DNA from: Schistocephalus solidus
Lineage: Eukaryota; Platyhelminthes; Cestoda; Diphyllobothriidea; Diphyllobothriidae
Assembly: GCA_017591395.1 (NCBI GenBank)
Contig: WEDG01001348.1
Coordinates: forward strand, 62,001-126,000
Direction of reading: 5' to 3'
Length of the DNA stretch: 64,000 nt
The translations under genes and the position numbers were made by a program. Shown piece after piece: positions 11,579 to 21,124 of this stretch; position 1 is the stretch's first letter; the number at the start of each line of letters is the position of its first letter. The notes beneath the pieces are model-generated. The model saw nothing but the letters and a program-made list of their open reading frames with translations, made no database searches and was not told the origin of the DNA.

Positions 11579-11873
11579 TATGTTTAGAGAAGTGTCTAAG
11601 AGAACACTTAGGAGACGGGCCCAGAAAGGCTTTCTGGAGGATTTACGTCAAATTGTCGAGAATATGTGGAAAATGTATCCATCCGACTCATCTTCATCGT
11701 TTTGGCATCTGACCTCCTCCTCTAGTTCATCATATGACGAATCGGACTTTGAGATTTCCTCTGCTGATAAGGAGACAAGTTGGATGGCTATGATATCTGA
11801 CGTGGCCGTAAAAAAATCGTCAAGCTCACCTACAATTGACGAGGGAACTATGGTACGAGAGACTCTGGGTTGA
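11579..11873 (+). pseudogene. N-terminal fragment of an unrecognised, probably transposon-encoded protein
   Basis: The open frame has an in-frame ATG at 11580, just after the splice-acceptor-like TTTTTTGCAG. It encodes about 97 residues: a basic start (REVSKRTLRRRAQ), then a Ser- and Asp-rich acidic stretch ([15 protein letters not shown]). That basic-then-acidic pattern is common at the N-terminus of proteins carried by some DNA transposons. A second open frame at 12214-12438 (+) may be the C-terminal part of the same protein with the middle deleted, as in an internally deleted element. I do not recognise a catalytic domain, so the family is inference only. Confidence 0.35.
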
Positions 11874-12159
11874 TGGACAATACGCTCACGTATACCACTG
11901 ATTCATCTGAGTAGTCTTCTGAAGATAACCAGATGGCTGACCTCGGACCTTCCTGCAGACGCACGAACGCTGTTGGGTGGGGCAAGTGATGTTTCAACGA
12001 TAACGACAATGGGCAGTGGTGAGTACGTTCATTTAGGAAACAGCTGTGAAACAGTTAACTGAGCCGTTTCGAGAGCCTACCAGACGTCTAATAGGCAAGA
12101 GTGTTGTAACTTATTTAGCTATTGATGAGCTCACTATACATAAGAAATAAGCGCGGGTT

Positions 12160-12438
12160 TTGGCCTTTCCTAGGTATAATTATGGAGCCCTTTGGGAGTG
12201 AAATATTCGTTTTTTGAAATTTACTATGGCAATACTGTACTGTAAAAAAGGGTATATAATTGGTACGACGCCATCAAATGGGTCACTTCTGTTAGGCGAT
12301 ACATTAGTATGTGTGCAGAATATTGTTCGCTATTCGAGTGAAGACATAGGGTTAGTGTTTGTAGAGTATGAAAATTTTGAAAATTTTTCGATTATCTTGA
12401 GCACTCGTCATTTATTAACGTTTATAAAGCTACATTAG
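12160..12438 (+). pseudogene. Possible C-terminal fragment of the same transposon-type protein
   Basis: Reading from about 12210 in plus frame there are some 75 residues with the tract GLVFVEYENFENFS near the end, followed by a stop. Tracts ending in a 'YENFENFS'-like segment remind me of the ends of uncharacterised proteins associated with animal DNA transposons, but I cannot verify this. It lies in line with the fragment at 11579-11873, and no other coding match fills the gap. Confidence 0.3.
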
Positions 12439-12789
12439 GGAACGTAATCAAAACAAGCCCATTGCCATACACCGTCCGGAAATACGCATGCTTCCCCGTA
12501 AACGGTCACCTGGTACTAATCGAAATCACTGGACGATGGGACACGGAGGGTTGACATCATGGAATCTGCCAAGCGTGCCACAAACATGAATATGATTTTG
12601 AAGACTGCGTCGGACGGTAACTTTCCCACATATTCTCGAACTAGGGTTTCTTTCTCACTGTAACTCTCACCGTTCAACGGTCGGTGTCCACCAATCCTAC
12701 AACCCAACAGTCCTACAGCTATTGATTCGTGCACAGTGAAGGGAGGCAGTGAATTATTAGATCGTTTTTACTTTCCTTATCACTTCTTT
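12439..12789. other. No recognisable feature
   Basis: A 72-codon minus-strand frame exists at 12516-12734, but it has no family resemblance. The stretch lies between the transposon-type fragment and the 3' end of LINE family B. Confidence 0.4.
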
Positions 12790-13429
12790 TCTTTTTGGAC
12801 TGTAGCTCATTATGTCTGATGATGAAATTCCTATTTAGAATTTAGAATTTATATTTGGTTAGCACCGGCAAGGCACTGTCTAAGCAAACATTAGTAACGA
12901 AATAAAGTTATGACAATGTGTGCAGATAAAATGTACAAATACATAACTTGTCCTGCTATGTCAACAGTTAGCGATGTTTTAAAATTAATGGTGAACTAGA
13001 AAAAAAGGCAGTGAAAAAAACTACTACCATAAAAATGGAGGCAGAGTTCAATAAGCCTTCATTTTGTAATAGAAGGTAGGAGAAAAAAACTGCTTAGGAA
13101 AAAATGGTCAGGTGGTAGAGTAGGGTAATACGGTAGAAGCATTTCAGAATGAGATAATGAAACGTCGAGGTGATTAGTTCTTGATCACTTAGGCGTATGA
13201 AACAAAATCTCACGAAAATGCGTCAATGAACTTAAGTCCTCAGCATCTTAGGATCCAGAATTGAATTTTGATGATGGTTAGTATCCAAAGAAACGGTAGC
13301 ATTTTAGACTGGGGACCACCGAATGTGTAAGTCCGAATGACGTCATTGTTTGGATGACTGGTGATATAAGGAGACATCATAGTTCATAGGCGACCCGACG
13401 TAGCGAAAATATAGTTTCAAGAGGGTCAT

Positions 13430-13909
13430 TTAAATTCCCGATGATCCTTTCTCCGAGTCATGGGGAAAGCTACTGGGAAAAGATGAGGAAAATAAAAGGT
13501 TAATAGAATCAGTGTTAAGATAAATGTGCAGTTTTCGCTTGAATGCAGATAGAATAGTTAACGACCTAATTTCAATTGGCAAGTTATTCCAAAGAAAACT
13601 ATACCTAGAATGAAAGAAGAGAGAGCGTTTACTCGTGGAGGATGCAGGGGGAGGTATAATTAGTGCAGAATTTCTTAGGTTATAAGGAAGACTAACGGGG
13701 GTAATGACAGAAAGCTTGGGAAGAGTTGAACTATTATTTAGTCGGAAAAGGAGACAAAAGCCTGCTTCAAGTCTCCTGAACCAAAGAAATTTTAGCTTCA
13801 TTAGCTGGCATCTTGTTGAGTAGGAAGTAGTTGAAAGAGTAGGAAATAGGAGTTTTTTTGTGAAATGTCTTTGGATATTTTCAATTTTTGAACGACTAGA
13901 TTCGTTCAT
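13430..13909 (-). CDS. LINE family B polyprotein, C-terminal region
   Basis: An open frame of 159 codons continues the reverse transcriptase polyprotein after a break near 13910-13933. It has the tail typical of CR1-like elements: a segment of the type IENIQRHFTKKL, then LKFLWFRRLEAGFCLLFRLN, then a Pro- and Ser-rich stretch and FLWNNLPIEIR. No enzymatic motif is expected here; its role in retrotransposition is poorly defined. The same region is found as fragments at 4110-4380 and 4975-5100. Confidence 0.75.
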   Translation of the reverse strand: MNESSRSKIENIQRHFTKKLLFPTLSTTSYSTRCQLMKLKFLWFRRLEAGFCLLFRLNNSSTLPKLSVITPVSLPYNLRNSALIIPPPASSTSKRSLFFHSRYSFLWNNLPIEIRSLTILSAFKRKLHIYLNTDSINLLFSSSFPSSFPHDSEKGSSGI

Positions 13910-13933
13910 TAAACCGAAGAAAGGACAGCAAAA

Positions 13934-14641
13934 TTAAAGAATGGGAAGTACAAACATACGATAAAGTCTTAATTTAATTTCAGGAAGGTAGAAATTATAA
14001 GAAATAAAGCCGCAAATCTGAGCAGCTTGTGCCGTAATTCTATCGGCATGAGGCGAAAGATCTAATTTATTGGTGTAGCTTAAGCCAAAGTCCTTGATGG
14101 AGGAACATTCAATCATAGGGCAACCTTTAAAAATAAGAGGATGCGGCGGCCTTACAGGCCCAAAACTCATGTAGCGACACTTAGAAGGTGAGAACTCCAT
14201 TAGCCATGTGGAGCTCCACGCCGAAAGAGCGTCTAAGTCCGAATTAATTTGTTCAAGGCATTGTTCGGTCGTAGAGTTAGAGAAGGAATACACGCATTTG
14301 AGGTCATCACCATAAATAAAAGATTGAGAATGTTTAACTATCGATGAAATATCATTTATATATAGTAAGAACAACAGAGGACCTAATACGGTACCTTGAA
14401 GGACGCCACTCACAATTGGGGTAGCATTTGAGTATGAGGACCCCACTAAAACTTTTTGTTTTCGATCATTTAGGTATGATCTAATAAAGTCAGTAAGGGG
14501 ACTACGAAATCCTATAGCTTCTAGTTTAGCTAGAAGTCGTTTATGAGGCACTTTATCGAATGCCTTACTTAGATCAAAATAGATAACTACCACAGAGAGA
14601 TGATCATTACGAAGAGAGGTTAGTAGATTTAGAAAAGACAT
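13934..14641 (-). CDS. LINE family B reverse transcriptase, catalytic part
   Basis: A 235-codon open frame holds the core blocks: FDLSKAFDKVPHKRLLAKLE (first catalytic Asp), GVLQGTVLGPLLFLLYINDI, and the second catalytic block, which reads FIYGDDLK. Non-LTR elements normally have [FY]ADD, so this copy (or lineage) has Gly in place of Ala. The frame extends upstream of its first Met: QHGFLPDRSCETCHM is readable before it, and a single in-frame stop lies near 14725. The open frame suggests recent activity. As it stands the ORF is split. Confidence 0.85.
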   Translation of the reverse strand: MSFLNLLTSLRNDHLSVVVIYFDLSKAFDKVPHKRLLAKLEAIGFRSPLTDFIRSYLNDRKQKVLVGSSYSNATPIVSGVLQGTVLGPLLFLLYINDISSIVKHSQSFIYGDDLKCVYSFSNSTTEQCLEQINSDLDALSAWSSTWLMEFSPSKCRYMSFGPVRPPHPLIFKGCPMIECSSIKDFGLSYTNKLDLSPHADRITAQAAQICGFISYNFYLPEIKLRLYRMFVLPIL

Positions 14642-14752
14642 GTGGCAGGTTTCGCAAGAGCGGTCCGGTAAGAAGCCGTGTTGGGAAAAGTTGATAATTT
14701 GATTGCTTATGCAAAAATCTGTGATTTATTTTGCAATTAGTTTTTCGAAGAG

Positions 14753-15169
14753 TTAAGCAAGAGAGGGCGTTTTATGAACACCGCGATAGTTATGAATGTC
14801 CGAGCGGGAACCAGATTTAAAAACTGGCATTATAATAGAAGTTTTCCAGTAATCGGGGAAGAAACCATTTTCGAGAAATACTGAGAATAACTTGCTTAGT
14901 AAAGGTGGAAAATCCCTTAACTGTTTAATAAGTGAGTTTGGAATGTTATCAGTTCCAACCGAATGTGAATATTTTAGGTGAGCTATTTCCTTTTGAATAC
15001 ATGAAGGCGAGAAATTAATGGTTGATAGAAGTGAATTTGAAAGCAAAGGAATTGTGGGAGTGGGGCTAGTTTCAGTGGTAAAGTTGTTGGCAAAAAGCGA
15101 ATTCAACAACTCTGCTTTGAAGTTGCAAAAATTCCCATTAAACGATTCAAAAGACAACTTGGCGAGCAT
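14753..15169 (-). CDS. LINE family B reverse transcriptase, N-terminal part
   Basis: The open frame carries the linker (KAELLNSLFANNFT) and the first reverse transcriptase blocks (YSHSVGTDNIPNSLIKQL, then PDYWKTSIIMPVFKSGSR and HNYRG). The end is shifted out of the normal continuation after HNYRG. The next block resumes near 14750 in the same direction with LFEKLIAK. The frame is still readable upstream of the Met, to about 15215 (PEEKLSKAARMLAK), where family B sequence begins again after the Penelope-like insertion. Confidence 0.8.
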   Translation of the reverse strand: MLAKLSFESFNGNFCNFKAELLNSLFANNFTTETSPTPTIPLLSNSLLSTINFSPSCIQKEIAHLKYSHSVGTDNIPNSLIKQLRDFPPLLSKLFSVFLENGFFPDYWKTSIIMPVFKSGSRSDIHNYRGVHKTPSLA

Positions 15170-15289
15170 ACGCGCTGCTTTCGATAACTTCTCTTCAGGC
15201 CAGTACAGTTATAGGGAAACGTTGGAACGCAGTAGAAATTTAAAACATGAAATCGATAATGTTCGTCCATTTGTGTGGGTTATCTGAGG

Positions 15290-16250
15290 AATGTGCATAG
15301 GGGAAGGGTGATAAGAGACAATTTGATAGGCGGCAGTAAGTGCTTGGTAGAGCCGTTCTAGGAGAAGGGGGAGGACAGAGATGGCGCGGGGGATACAGGC
15401 AGTTAAGCGGCCGTTGGCCAAGCTAAGCGCGGAGCTTGTACGAGGTTCTTTTGTGCGCACAAGACCGGCTTCTTCTACCTAATGGCAGTCGCTTCTGCTG
15501 CTGCTAGTAGACGTTGACCCAGTGGCTTGGGGTAGTTTGGTGGGACCTTATAAATTACACGGAAAGCTTCGCTGGGGTCCACACTATGCCCGGTGTCAAC
15601 AAGATGTGCAAGGATGGCGCTTTTTATGCTCTTGACTTCCTATTTGCTCAGCCATGCTGGGATGTGTTCTTTTATTCTTTTGGATAAGCGCCGACTCGTG
15701 CGACCAATATAACCTGCTCCACAGGAGCAAGTAAATGAGCAAATGCACATGGAGGTGATCTGAGTCGGCAACCTATCCTTGCCTTCGCCTCTTAAAAGAG
15801 GGTTGGTTGAGAACGCTACGTGAAGTTTCGCTGCTGGGAACGTTTGTGTAACGGCTTGGTTAAGGCGTCTTTTCAGTAGTTCACTAGCCGAATCCCCTTG
15901 AAAGGGCACTTTGAGGAATAGAGTTTTCTTTTCCACAGTATCCTTGGCAGGTTTCACTGGTCTAGCGACAAGATGCTTTGTAATAAACCGATCTGGGTAT
16001 CCATTCTCTCGAAGTAGGTTCTGGATATTCCCAAGCTCCTCCTCGATACTATCTGCCGTGCAAATTTTTCTGGCCCTTTGCGCTAAGCAACGGACTAGAT
16101 TACGTTTCTGTTGGAGAGGTATGAAATCGTCTGTAACAAGTTTTTTCTTACAGTCGAGTAAGGGCGGAGTTACATTTAGACGCTTAGCCGATGACCGAAC
16201 ATGGAAGATAAGAGCAACAGATTTGGATGAATTACCATCACTTAGAGCCC
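15290..16250 (-). mobile_element. Penelope-like element fragment with GIY-YIG endonuclease
   Basis: The minus strand encodes the C-terminal part of a Penelope-like element. It starts after the reverse transcriptase with DDFIPLQQKRNLVRCLAQRA (about 16080-16140), then LRENGYPDRF, then the GIY-YIG domain with CSCGAGYIGRTSRRLSKRI. After one stop near 15641 it continues with AHLVDTGHS and AFRVIYKVPPNYPKPLGQRL to about 15420. The longest unbroken frame with its own ATG is 15640-15957. It lies between the endonuclease and reverse transcriptase of LINE B on the same strand. The reverse transcriptase is missing, so the fragment is 5' truncated. Junctions are only approximate: the right one lies between 16190 and 16297, the left between 15215 and 15420. 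Confidence 0.85.
15640..15957 (-). CDS. GIY-YIG endonuclease domain of a Penelope-like element
   Basis: The GIY-YIG nuclease of Penelope-like elements cuts target DNA for insertion and is fused to the C-terminus of the reverse transcriptase. Visible are a Cys pair (CICSFTCSCGAGYIG), the GYIGRTSRR core with the catalytic Arg position, and KRIKEHIPAW. The frame is open upstream of this Met to beyond 16100, so the Met at 15957 is not a real start. One stop near 15641 interrupts the domain. The region after it (AHLVDTGHS, LAAAEATAI) is clearly the continuation. This copy is therefore inactive but recent. Confidence 0.85.
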   Translation of the reverse strand: MKPAKDTVEKKTLFLKVPFQGDSASELLKRRLNQAVTQTFPAAKLHVAFSTNPLLRGEGKDRLPTQITSMCICSFTCSCGAGYIGRTSRRLSKRIKEHIPAWLSK

Positions 16251-16297
16251 GAGACTCCCTACGCTTATCTCTCGCGAGCCTAATTTTCGATGCTTAT

Positions 16298-17323
16298 TCA
16301 AATATTTGTGCAATCCTTAAATGAACTGACAAAAGAGCTTTTAGATGAATCTTTAAGTTGTTTTCGTAATTTTTTAAGTCTGTTCTGGAGAAAATGCGGA
16401 ACAGTAGAAGAAGCTGTATTTGAATTAAACATCTTAAACGGGATTAAAGCCTGGATTTGTTCTGTGAGGCTCTGCAATAGCTCACGGAAAAAGTTTGGAT
16501 CGTTGATTGCGAATATGCTATGCCAATCTAGAGTGCTTACGAAATTATTTATCATTTCATGGTTTGTGTTAGCAAAGTCGAGGTTATTGCATTTAACTTC
16601 AGGCTTCATAAGAAGGGGAACGGGAAAACAACAGTGAATTATTGCGTGATCACTTGTGAAAAGATCATGATGAAAATTCATAAAGAGTGGGTGGACATCA
16701 TTTGTAAAAATTAAATCTAAAATGTTTTCATTTCTAGTAACTGATCTGACCAGTTGGGACATGTTAATAGTATCGACCAATTTCCGATGTTTAGGCGGAG
16801 AGGAATTTGCCTGCCAGTCAACGTCTGGCAGATTGAAATCGCCTACGATTATTTTGACATCAAATTGAGTGCCTGCAACTTTTTCAAATAGTTCACAGAG
16901 CTCACTTTCATTGCCAGAATAACACGGAGGATTATTGTGAGGGAGGATGACTGAAACAAAGCATGCATTTCCAGAAAAGGACGAAATGCTAAGCTGAAAC
17001 GGGAAATGTACAAAGGATGACTTAATATAAAGGAGGCAACCACCGCCACGTTTTTCAGCGCGGTCTTGTCGGTACAAATTGAAATTATTTATAGCAAGCG
17101 TTGAGTCAGAAATAAGAGAGTGTGCCCAGGATTCAGTGATGCACAGCACATCTGGATCAAGCTCAAAGGCTACTGTTCTAAGCTCAGCCATCTTATTTAC
17201 AACTGATCTCGCATTGAGTGAAACTAAGCTGAGCGTATTCCTGAGCTGCAGGTTACGCTCATCAGTATTTATAAAAAAAGGATAATTTGGTGGCGGAGAA
17301 GAAAAACTGGAAAGAAGAAACAA
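16298..17323 (-). CDS. LINE family B apurinic-type endonuclease
   Basis: An open frame of 341 codons on the minus strand encodes the endonuclease that nicks target DNA for target-primed reverse transcription. Motifs in order: SLNARSVVNKMAEL near residue 35 (Asn of the first metal block), DVLCITESWAH near residue 60 (catalytic Glu), GGGCLLYIKSS near 95, VGDFNLPDVDW near 160 (catalytic Asp and Asn), ILDLIFTN near 205, and TSDHAIIHCCF near 225 (final Asp-His pair). All catalytic residues are present. The basic linker after the domain (NRLKKLRKQLKDSSKSSF) ends at a stop where the Penelope-like insertion lies. The domain is typical of CR1/Jockey-type LINEs. Confidence 0.9.
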   Translation of the reverse strand: MFLLSSFSSPPPNYPFFINTDERNLQLRNTLSLVSLNARSVVNKMAELRTVAFELDPDVLCITESWAHSLISDSTLAINNFNLYRQDRAEKRGGGCLLYIKSSFVHFPFQLSISSFSGNACFVSVILPHNNPPCYSGNESELCELFEKVAGTQFDVKIIVGDFNLPDVDWQANSSPPKHRKLVDTINMSQLVRSVTRNENILDLIFTNDVHPLFMNFHHDLFTSDHAIIHCCFPVPLLMKPEVKCNNLDFANTNHEMINNFVSTLDWHSIFAINDPNFFRELLQSLTEQIQALIPFKMFNSNTASSTVPHFLQNRLKKLRKQLKDSSKSSFVSSFKDCTNI

Positions 17324-17388
17324 AGGTGGGAAACAAAATTGCTCTGGTCTACAATTTGTCGAAATGTTACTGTTAAAGAGAACTGAGA

Positions 17389-18004
17389 TTATTGTACAAC
17401 GGCATATTTGGATGAAAACCTTGTAAAAGGAAGGCTATATTGTGGCATTTGAAAGATAGGGGGTGGCATAGAAATGAGATTTTTTTGAGGGAAGTTCGCA
17501 TAAATTGGCGGAAAACGTGCATTTGAAAAAGAAATAAATGATTTCGAAAAACTGGTAATATAATTAGATGCGTTAATTTTTTTGGGAATTTCGGCCAACT
17601 TTTGGGTTGGGAAGGATGCTAACATTAGCGTTCGCAGCTGTTGTAGATGCTGAGGGGTTAGCAGGTGTCCCATCGGTAATGACATTACTGATTTTAATGC
17701 CTGGATTAGCCAATGATTCAGATTTACTACGAGTTTGCTTAGGTTTAGTAGATTTGGCAGGTATAGCAGGCATAGTTTGCTTGGGATGAGAAAGAAGTGG
17801 CTTTGACACAATTTCACTCAAACCAGGAACAAGGTTAACGGGTGAAGATTCAGCTGGAATCGAAATTCCTGTCGATCCGGAGGGCCGTGGGCTTGCATTA
17901 GCTACAGGACAAAACTCTGAGATAACTTTTGATATTGAAGGTGTATACGAAGGCTTCTTGTTTGCTAATGAGGGTGAAACCCGACGTTCCCTACAGATAA
18001 ACAA
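17389..18004 (-). CDS. LINE family B ORF1-like region, Pro/Ser-rich part (frameshifted)
   Basis: Two overlapping minus-strand frames (17573-18004 and 17389-17817) read as one protein split by a frameshift near 17580-17620. The shared segment appears as LPNPKVGRNSQKN in one frame and continues as KINASNYITSF in the other. The composition is rich in Pro, Ser and Lys with no zinc knuckle or RRM that I can see. It lies directly upstream of the endonuclease, where CR1-like elements carry ORF1. Assignment as ORF1 is by position and composition only. Confidence 0.5.
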
Positions 18005-18135
18005 CTTGTTTTTTTAAATATTGAGCTGAGTGCTTATGCTTAGAGAAAATAAGGTCAACTTCAATCGCTGAAAAAAGTTTGACCAGAACTAGCGGGTTTT
18101 TGCTACGGGAAGACAACCTTTTAGCTTCAGCGACT

Positions 18136-18555
18136 TTAAAGTGTAAGCCGTATGAGTAAAGGAAATGAAATGCAACTTCCAGGGGGGATTTTACTCTTGG
18201 GGACGTTTTTTAAAAGAAAATCGAAACTTCTCTTATTTCGGTCAATTGACTCGGTACTTACCATGTTTATAAAAGGCTTTAGTTTCACGCATTGTTGAGA
18301 AGTGAGTGAAGACAACTTTCCCTCAAAAATAGTACCAAGGATCGTGAAGAGAGAACCATATTTAGACATAAAGGTATTGAAGTTTTCCAGGGCGTCAAGG
18401 TCTAATTTCTTTATGCTTAAGGAAGGTTGCTCTAGTGGAAGTTTTACGCGAAGTGGATGTTTGCGTCTAAGCACTGACGGGGGTTTCACATTGATTTTAA
18501 AATATACGTTTTGCGGAATAAATGATGTAATATTTGAAATATGTGTCTTAAGCAA
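18136..18555 (-). CDS. LINE family B ORF1-like region, N-terminal part
   Basis: A 139-codon open frame with segments such as RRKHPLRVKLPLEQPSLSIK and LDLDALENFNTFMSKYGSLF and a likely amphipathic character. It precedes the other ORF1-like frames in the same orientation, with a break at 18005-18135. I do not recognise a domain. By position it is the start of the element's first protein. Confidence 0.45.
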   Translation of the reverse strand: MLKTHISNITSFIPQNVYFKINVKPPSVLRRKHPLRVKLPLEQPSLSIKKLDLDALENFNTFMSKYGSLFTILGTIFEGKLSSLTSQQCVKLKPFINMVSTESIDRNKRSFDFLLKNVPKSKIPPGSCISFPLLIRLTL

Positions 18556-18938
18556 GGCACTGCAAGCGAATATCGGCTAGGTAACGAGTTTAAACTGAAA
18601 ATAGAATTACCGAAGTGGCTATACAGAATGAAAAATTATATCAACTGGTATACCAGTAACTGCAAATTATTCTTCGCTGAAAATAAGGTCAACTTTCAAA
18701 ATTTCAACTTTATTTCTAGAATTAACCTTTATATTCCGTCGTTTTGACGTAAATCTGCGAGAACTTTAATGAGGCTATGTAGGGTGAAAAAGTTGAAAAA
18801 CTTTATATTTTACCCTTTTGCAATTCCAATAACTGCAAGTGTGTGCAGCTGATAATGTGGTAGAAATACAATAAATTGTCAGTAATTAAGCTAATATTTT
18901 CAACAGGAAACGAAGAAATCGGTTTAAAATTCGAGAAT

Positions 18939-19425
18939 TCACTTATCTTCAAATTTGAACCAACCGCCTTCGACCTTGACATATTGGACATCCAAAAAAG
19001 GACTAAGAAATGCCCGATAGATCCCAAAGTTTACGTGACAAACATACCGTCCCTCACATCGTCCTCGGTATGTAGAACAATTACCACCGTTAACTTTTTT
19101 AGGACAGTTCATCGGGTAGCAGTGATCCAAGTAGAACAATGCCTGTTGCGTAGTCTCCCTCACATGTGGGTAAGCCACTACCTTCAAAAGACAATCTTCC
19201 TAGATGGCAGTCAGCACCACCGAAAAAGGCGACGTGGTCAAAGAACCACGCATCAAAGGCACTAATGACGTAAAGCTTGCCATCGATGGTACATGCAATG
19301 CGACATACAAGAAATGCGGCATTTGCAGGACCTAAAGGTAGAGGTGGCTGCTTTGCGGTGGCTTCTAGAGGAAACTTTTGGGGAGCTGCGCCACGCATGC
19401 ATCCCAGCTGTCGTCCAGAGGTCAC
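18939..19425 (-). pseudogene. Unrecognised coding-like segment, Cys-rich end, frameshifted
   Basis: Two minus-strand frames overlap: 19099-19425, with ACTIDGKLYVISAFDAWFF and HVAFFGGADC, and 18939-19187, with DHCYPMNCPKK and YRGRCEGRYVCHVN. The residues look protein-like (six Cys in the second part spaced 5-9 apart), and a frameshift near 19150-19190 would join them. I cannot name a family. It may be a decayed gene fragment or part of an unclassified transposon. Confidence 0.3.
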
Positions 19426-19429
19426 ATAT

Positions 19430-20450
19430 TAAAACCAATGTTGACTCTTGATGAAGTAGACGCCTTAACCGAAGACGTCGCAGAAGAACCATTCGAGAGC
19501 AATTATGAGGTAGCCTGCACATTATTGATTATCTTACTAGGTAACGTATTTGGCCTCCCTCGGTGGTGATAGCGTCAGCAGTTTGGCTGATCGCATATTT
19601 TCGGCCCTTTTCGCTGATGATGTGACCTACCACTTAAATTACTGCGGTAGACACCAGAACAAAAAAACGTTTTTTTGCTTCTCCTCTCTACGCCGTTATT
19701 CTGGGTAAAAAGAAGCTCATTAATCACTTAATCATGTTTACCGCAGAGGTTTTTAATAGGTGGAATAATCAACAAAATAGCAACAAATTACAGTTTGAAA
19801 GGGCTTTCAAGAATGCTTTTAAGAAAGCATACGATCGCCTGCATAATAGGTGTTTAATGTCTTCCCTCGGCAAGAGTCAAATTTACTTATCTACATTAAT
19901 GCTGGTATATAAATTGTCTACAATTGTCTAAAAAATTGCCTGCATTAAAAATTGAGCTGATTAAATGCTTTTATAATTAGCATTTCAAAGTTCATTGTTT
20001 GATCACCCACCGAATAAATTCACTGCTTTTTCATTTTAGAGGGGAGATCCAATGAACCGGCGGACGGATTGCCGGGTCCCTCGACACAGGATTAGTCCAG
20101 CGACTTCGATTACAGACAAATTTCAGACTTAATTTTGTAAACCTCCATTTTAAAAACTGTTTAAAACAAAATATACTTTACTTACTTACACAGTCTTACG
20201 AGAGTCACCGTATCATTGTTAAAACCGTATCAGAATGTAAAAAAGGGTCGTTTTCAAACCGTTTACATAGAAGGGGATCTACAAAAGGAGAAATGGGTTC
20301 TGCTGTGCAGTTGGTAAATGAGAAACAAATTTTTCGGATCCGATTTGCGTGCGAATTAGGCGGTCAGGGACGGATACGATTTGCGTCCGACCATTCGTAC
20401 GTTCGTATCCGATTCGCTTCCGATTCACGTAGGAATTTTTATTTGGGTTG
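19430..20450. other. No recognisable gene
   Basis: Short open frames on both strands, none family-like. A plus-strand frame at 20381-20644 has an acidic stretch but no motif. No clear repeat match to the rest of the window was seen. Confidence 0.4.
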
Positions 20451-21124
20451 ATATGACTGAATCACAACACGAAGACAAATCAGAGATGGATGAATCGCTT
20501 GTAGAGCCTGCACTATTGGACTGTGAAGCGTCGTTCCCTGGATCGGTGTCTAATATTGAAGATATAAGTCAGCACCCTAGCGACGAAAGGAAGAAGGACG
20601 TTTTACCTGCACATCTAATCTGCTTGTTTATCCTTTCAAGGTAAATAGAGAACGCACCTGATTGGACCTTGGAAAGTTTTTTGAGCCAACGAGTGGTACG
20701 ACCTTGAAACTTGTTACCAAGCGAGATGGTTACAACGGCCAGCATTTATGATTTTAGAAGGAGTCTTGATGGCATGATATTTGACAAAAGACGACTCTCA
20801 CATCATGATTACTTTAAACCAGCCTTTTAAAATCTTTCGGGCTCTTCTTTTCTTCCACAAAGTTTTCACCTATAACTGGGAAAACGTATTCGAACTTATG
20901 TTATGCTTTGACTCAAAACGTTTTAAATGTACACCATTTTATACTGACCACATATGCAATACTAACTTTACTTTAATCGGGTCATCAAGGGCAATGCCTG
21001 TAACCCTTCAAAATATACAATATACAAAAATATATAATAACGACACTGAAGGCTATTGGCTCTCCATGTCTGGATGTCCTCAATTTCTATCGGCCACCTA
21101 GGACAGACAAACTCACAGGCGCCC
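20451..21124 (+). other. Possible 5' part of LINE family C copy 2; not resolved
   Basis: A 106-codon frame at 20781-21101 lies directly upstream of the recognised endonuclease remnant and on the same strand. It could be the decayed endonuclease N-terminus, but none of the early catalytic motifs can be read with confidence. Confidence 0.3.

Larger units (their letters stand above)
12790..18590 (-). mobile_element. Nearly full-length LINE family B (CR1-like), interrupted by a Penelope-like insertion
   Basis: Reading right to left on the minus strand: an ORF1-like region (17389-18555), an AP-type endonuclease (16298-17323), a reverse transcriptase (13934-15169), a C-terminal tail (13430-13909) and a 3' untranslated region (about 12790-13430). 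Most of the polyprotein is open, with only a few stops and shifts, so this copy is younger than the other LINEs here. The interval 15290-16250 between endonuclease and reverse transcriptase does not belong to it. The 3' end is fixed by comparison with fragments at 5757 and 25500. The 5' end near 18590 is uncertain. Confidence 0.85.

Noticed and set aside
15911..16324. 137-codon plus-strand frame opposite the Penelope-like element
   Set aside because: It is the antisense shadow of the GIY-YIG and preceding segments. The minus-strand reading has the conserved motifs.
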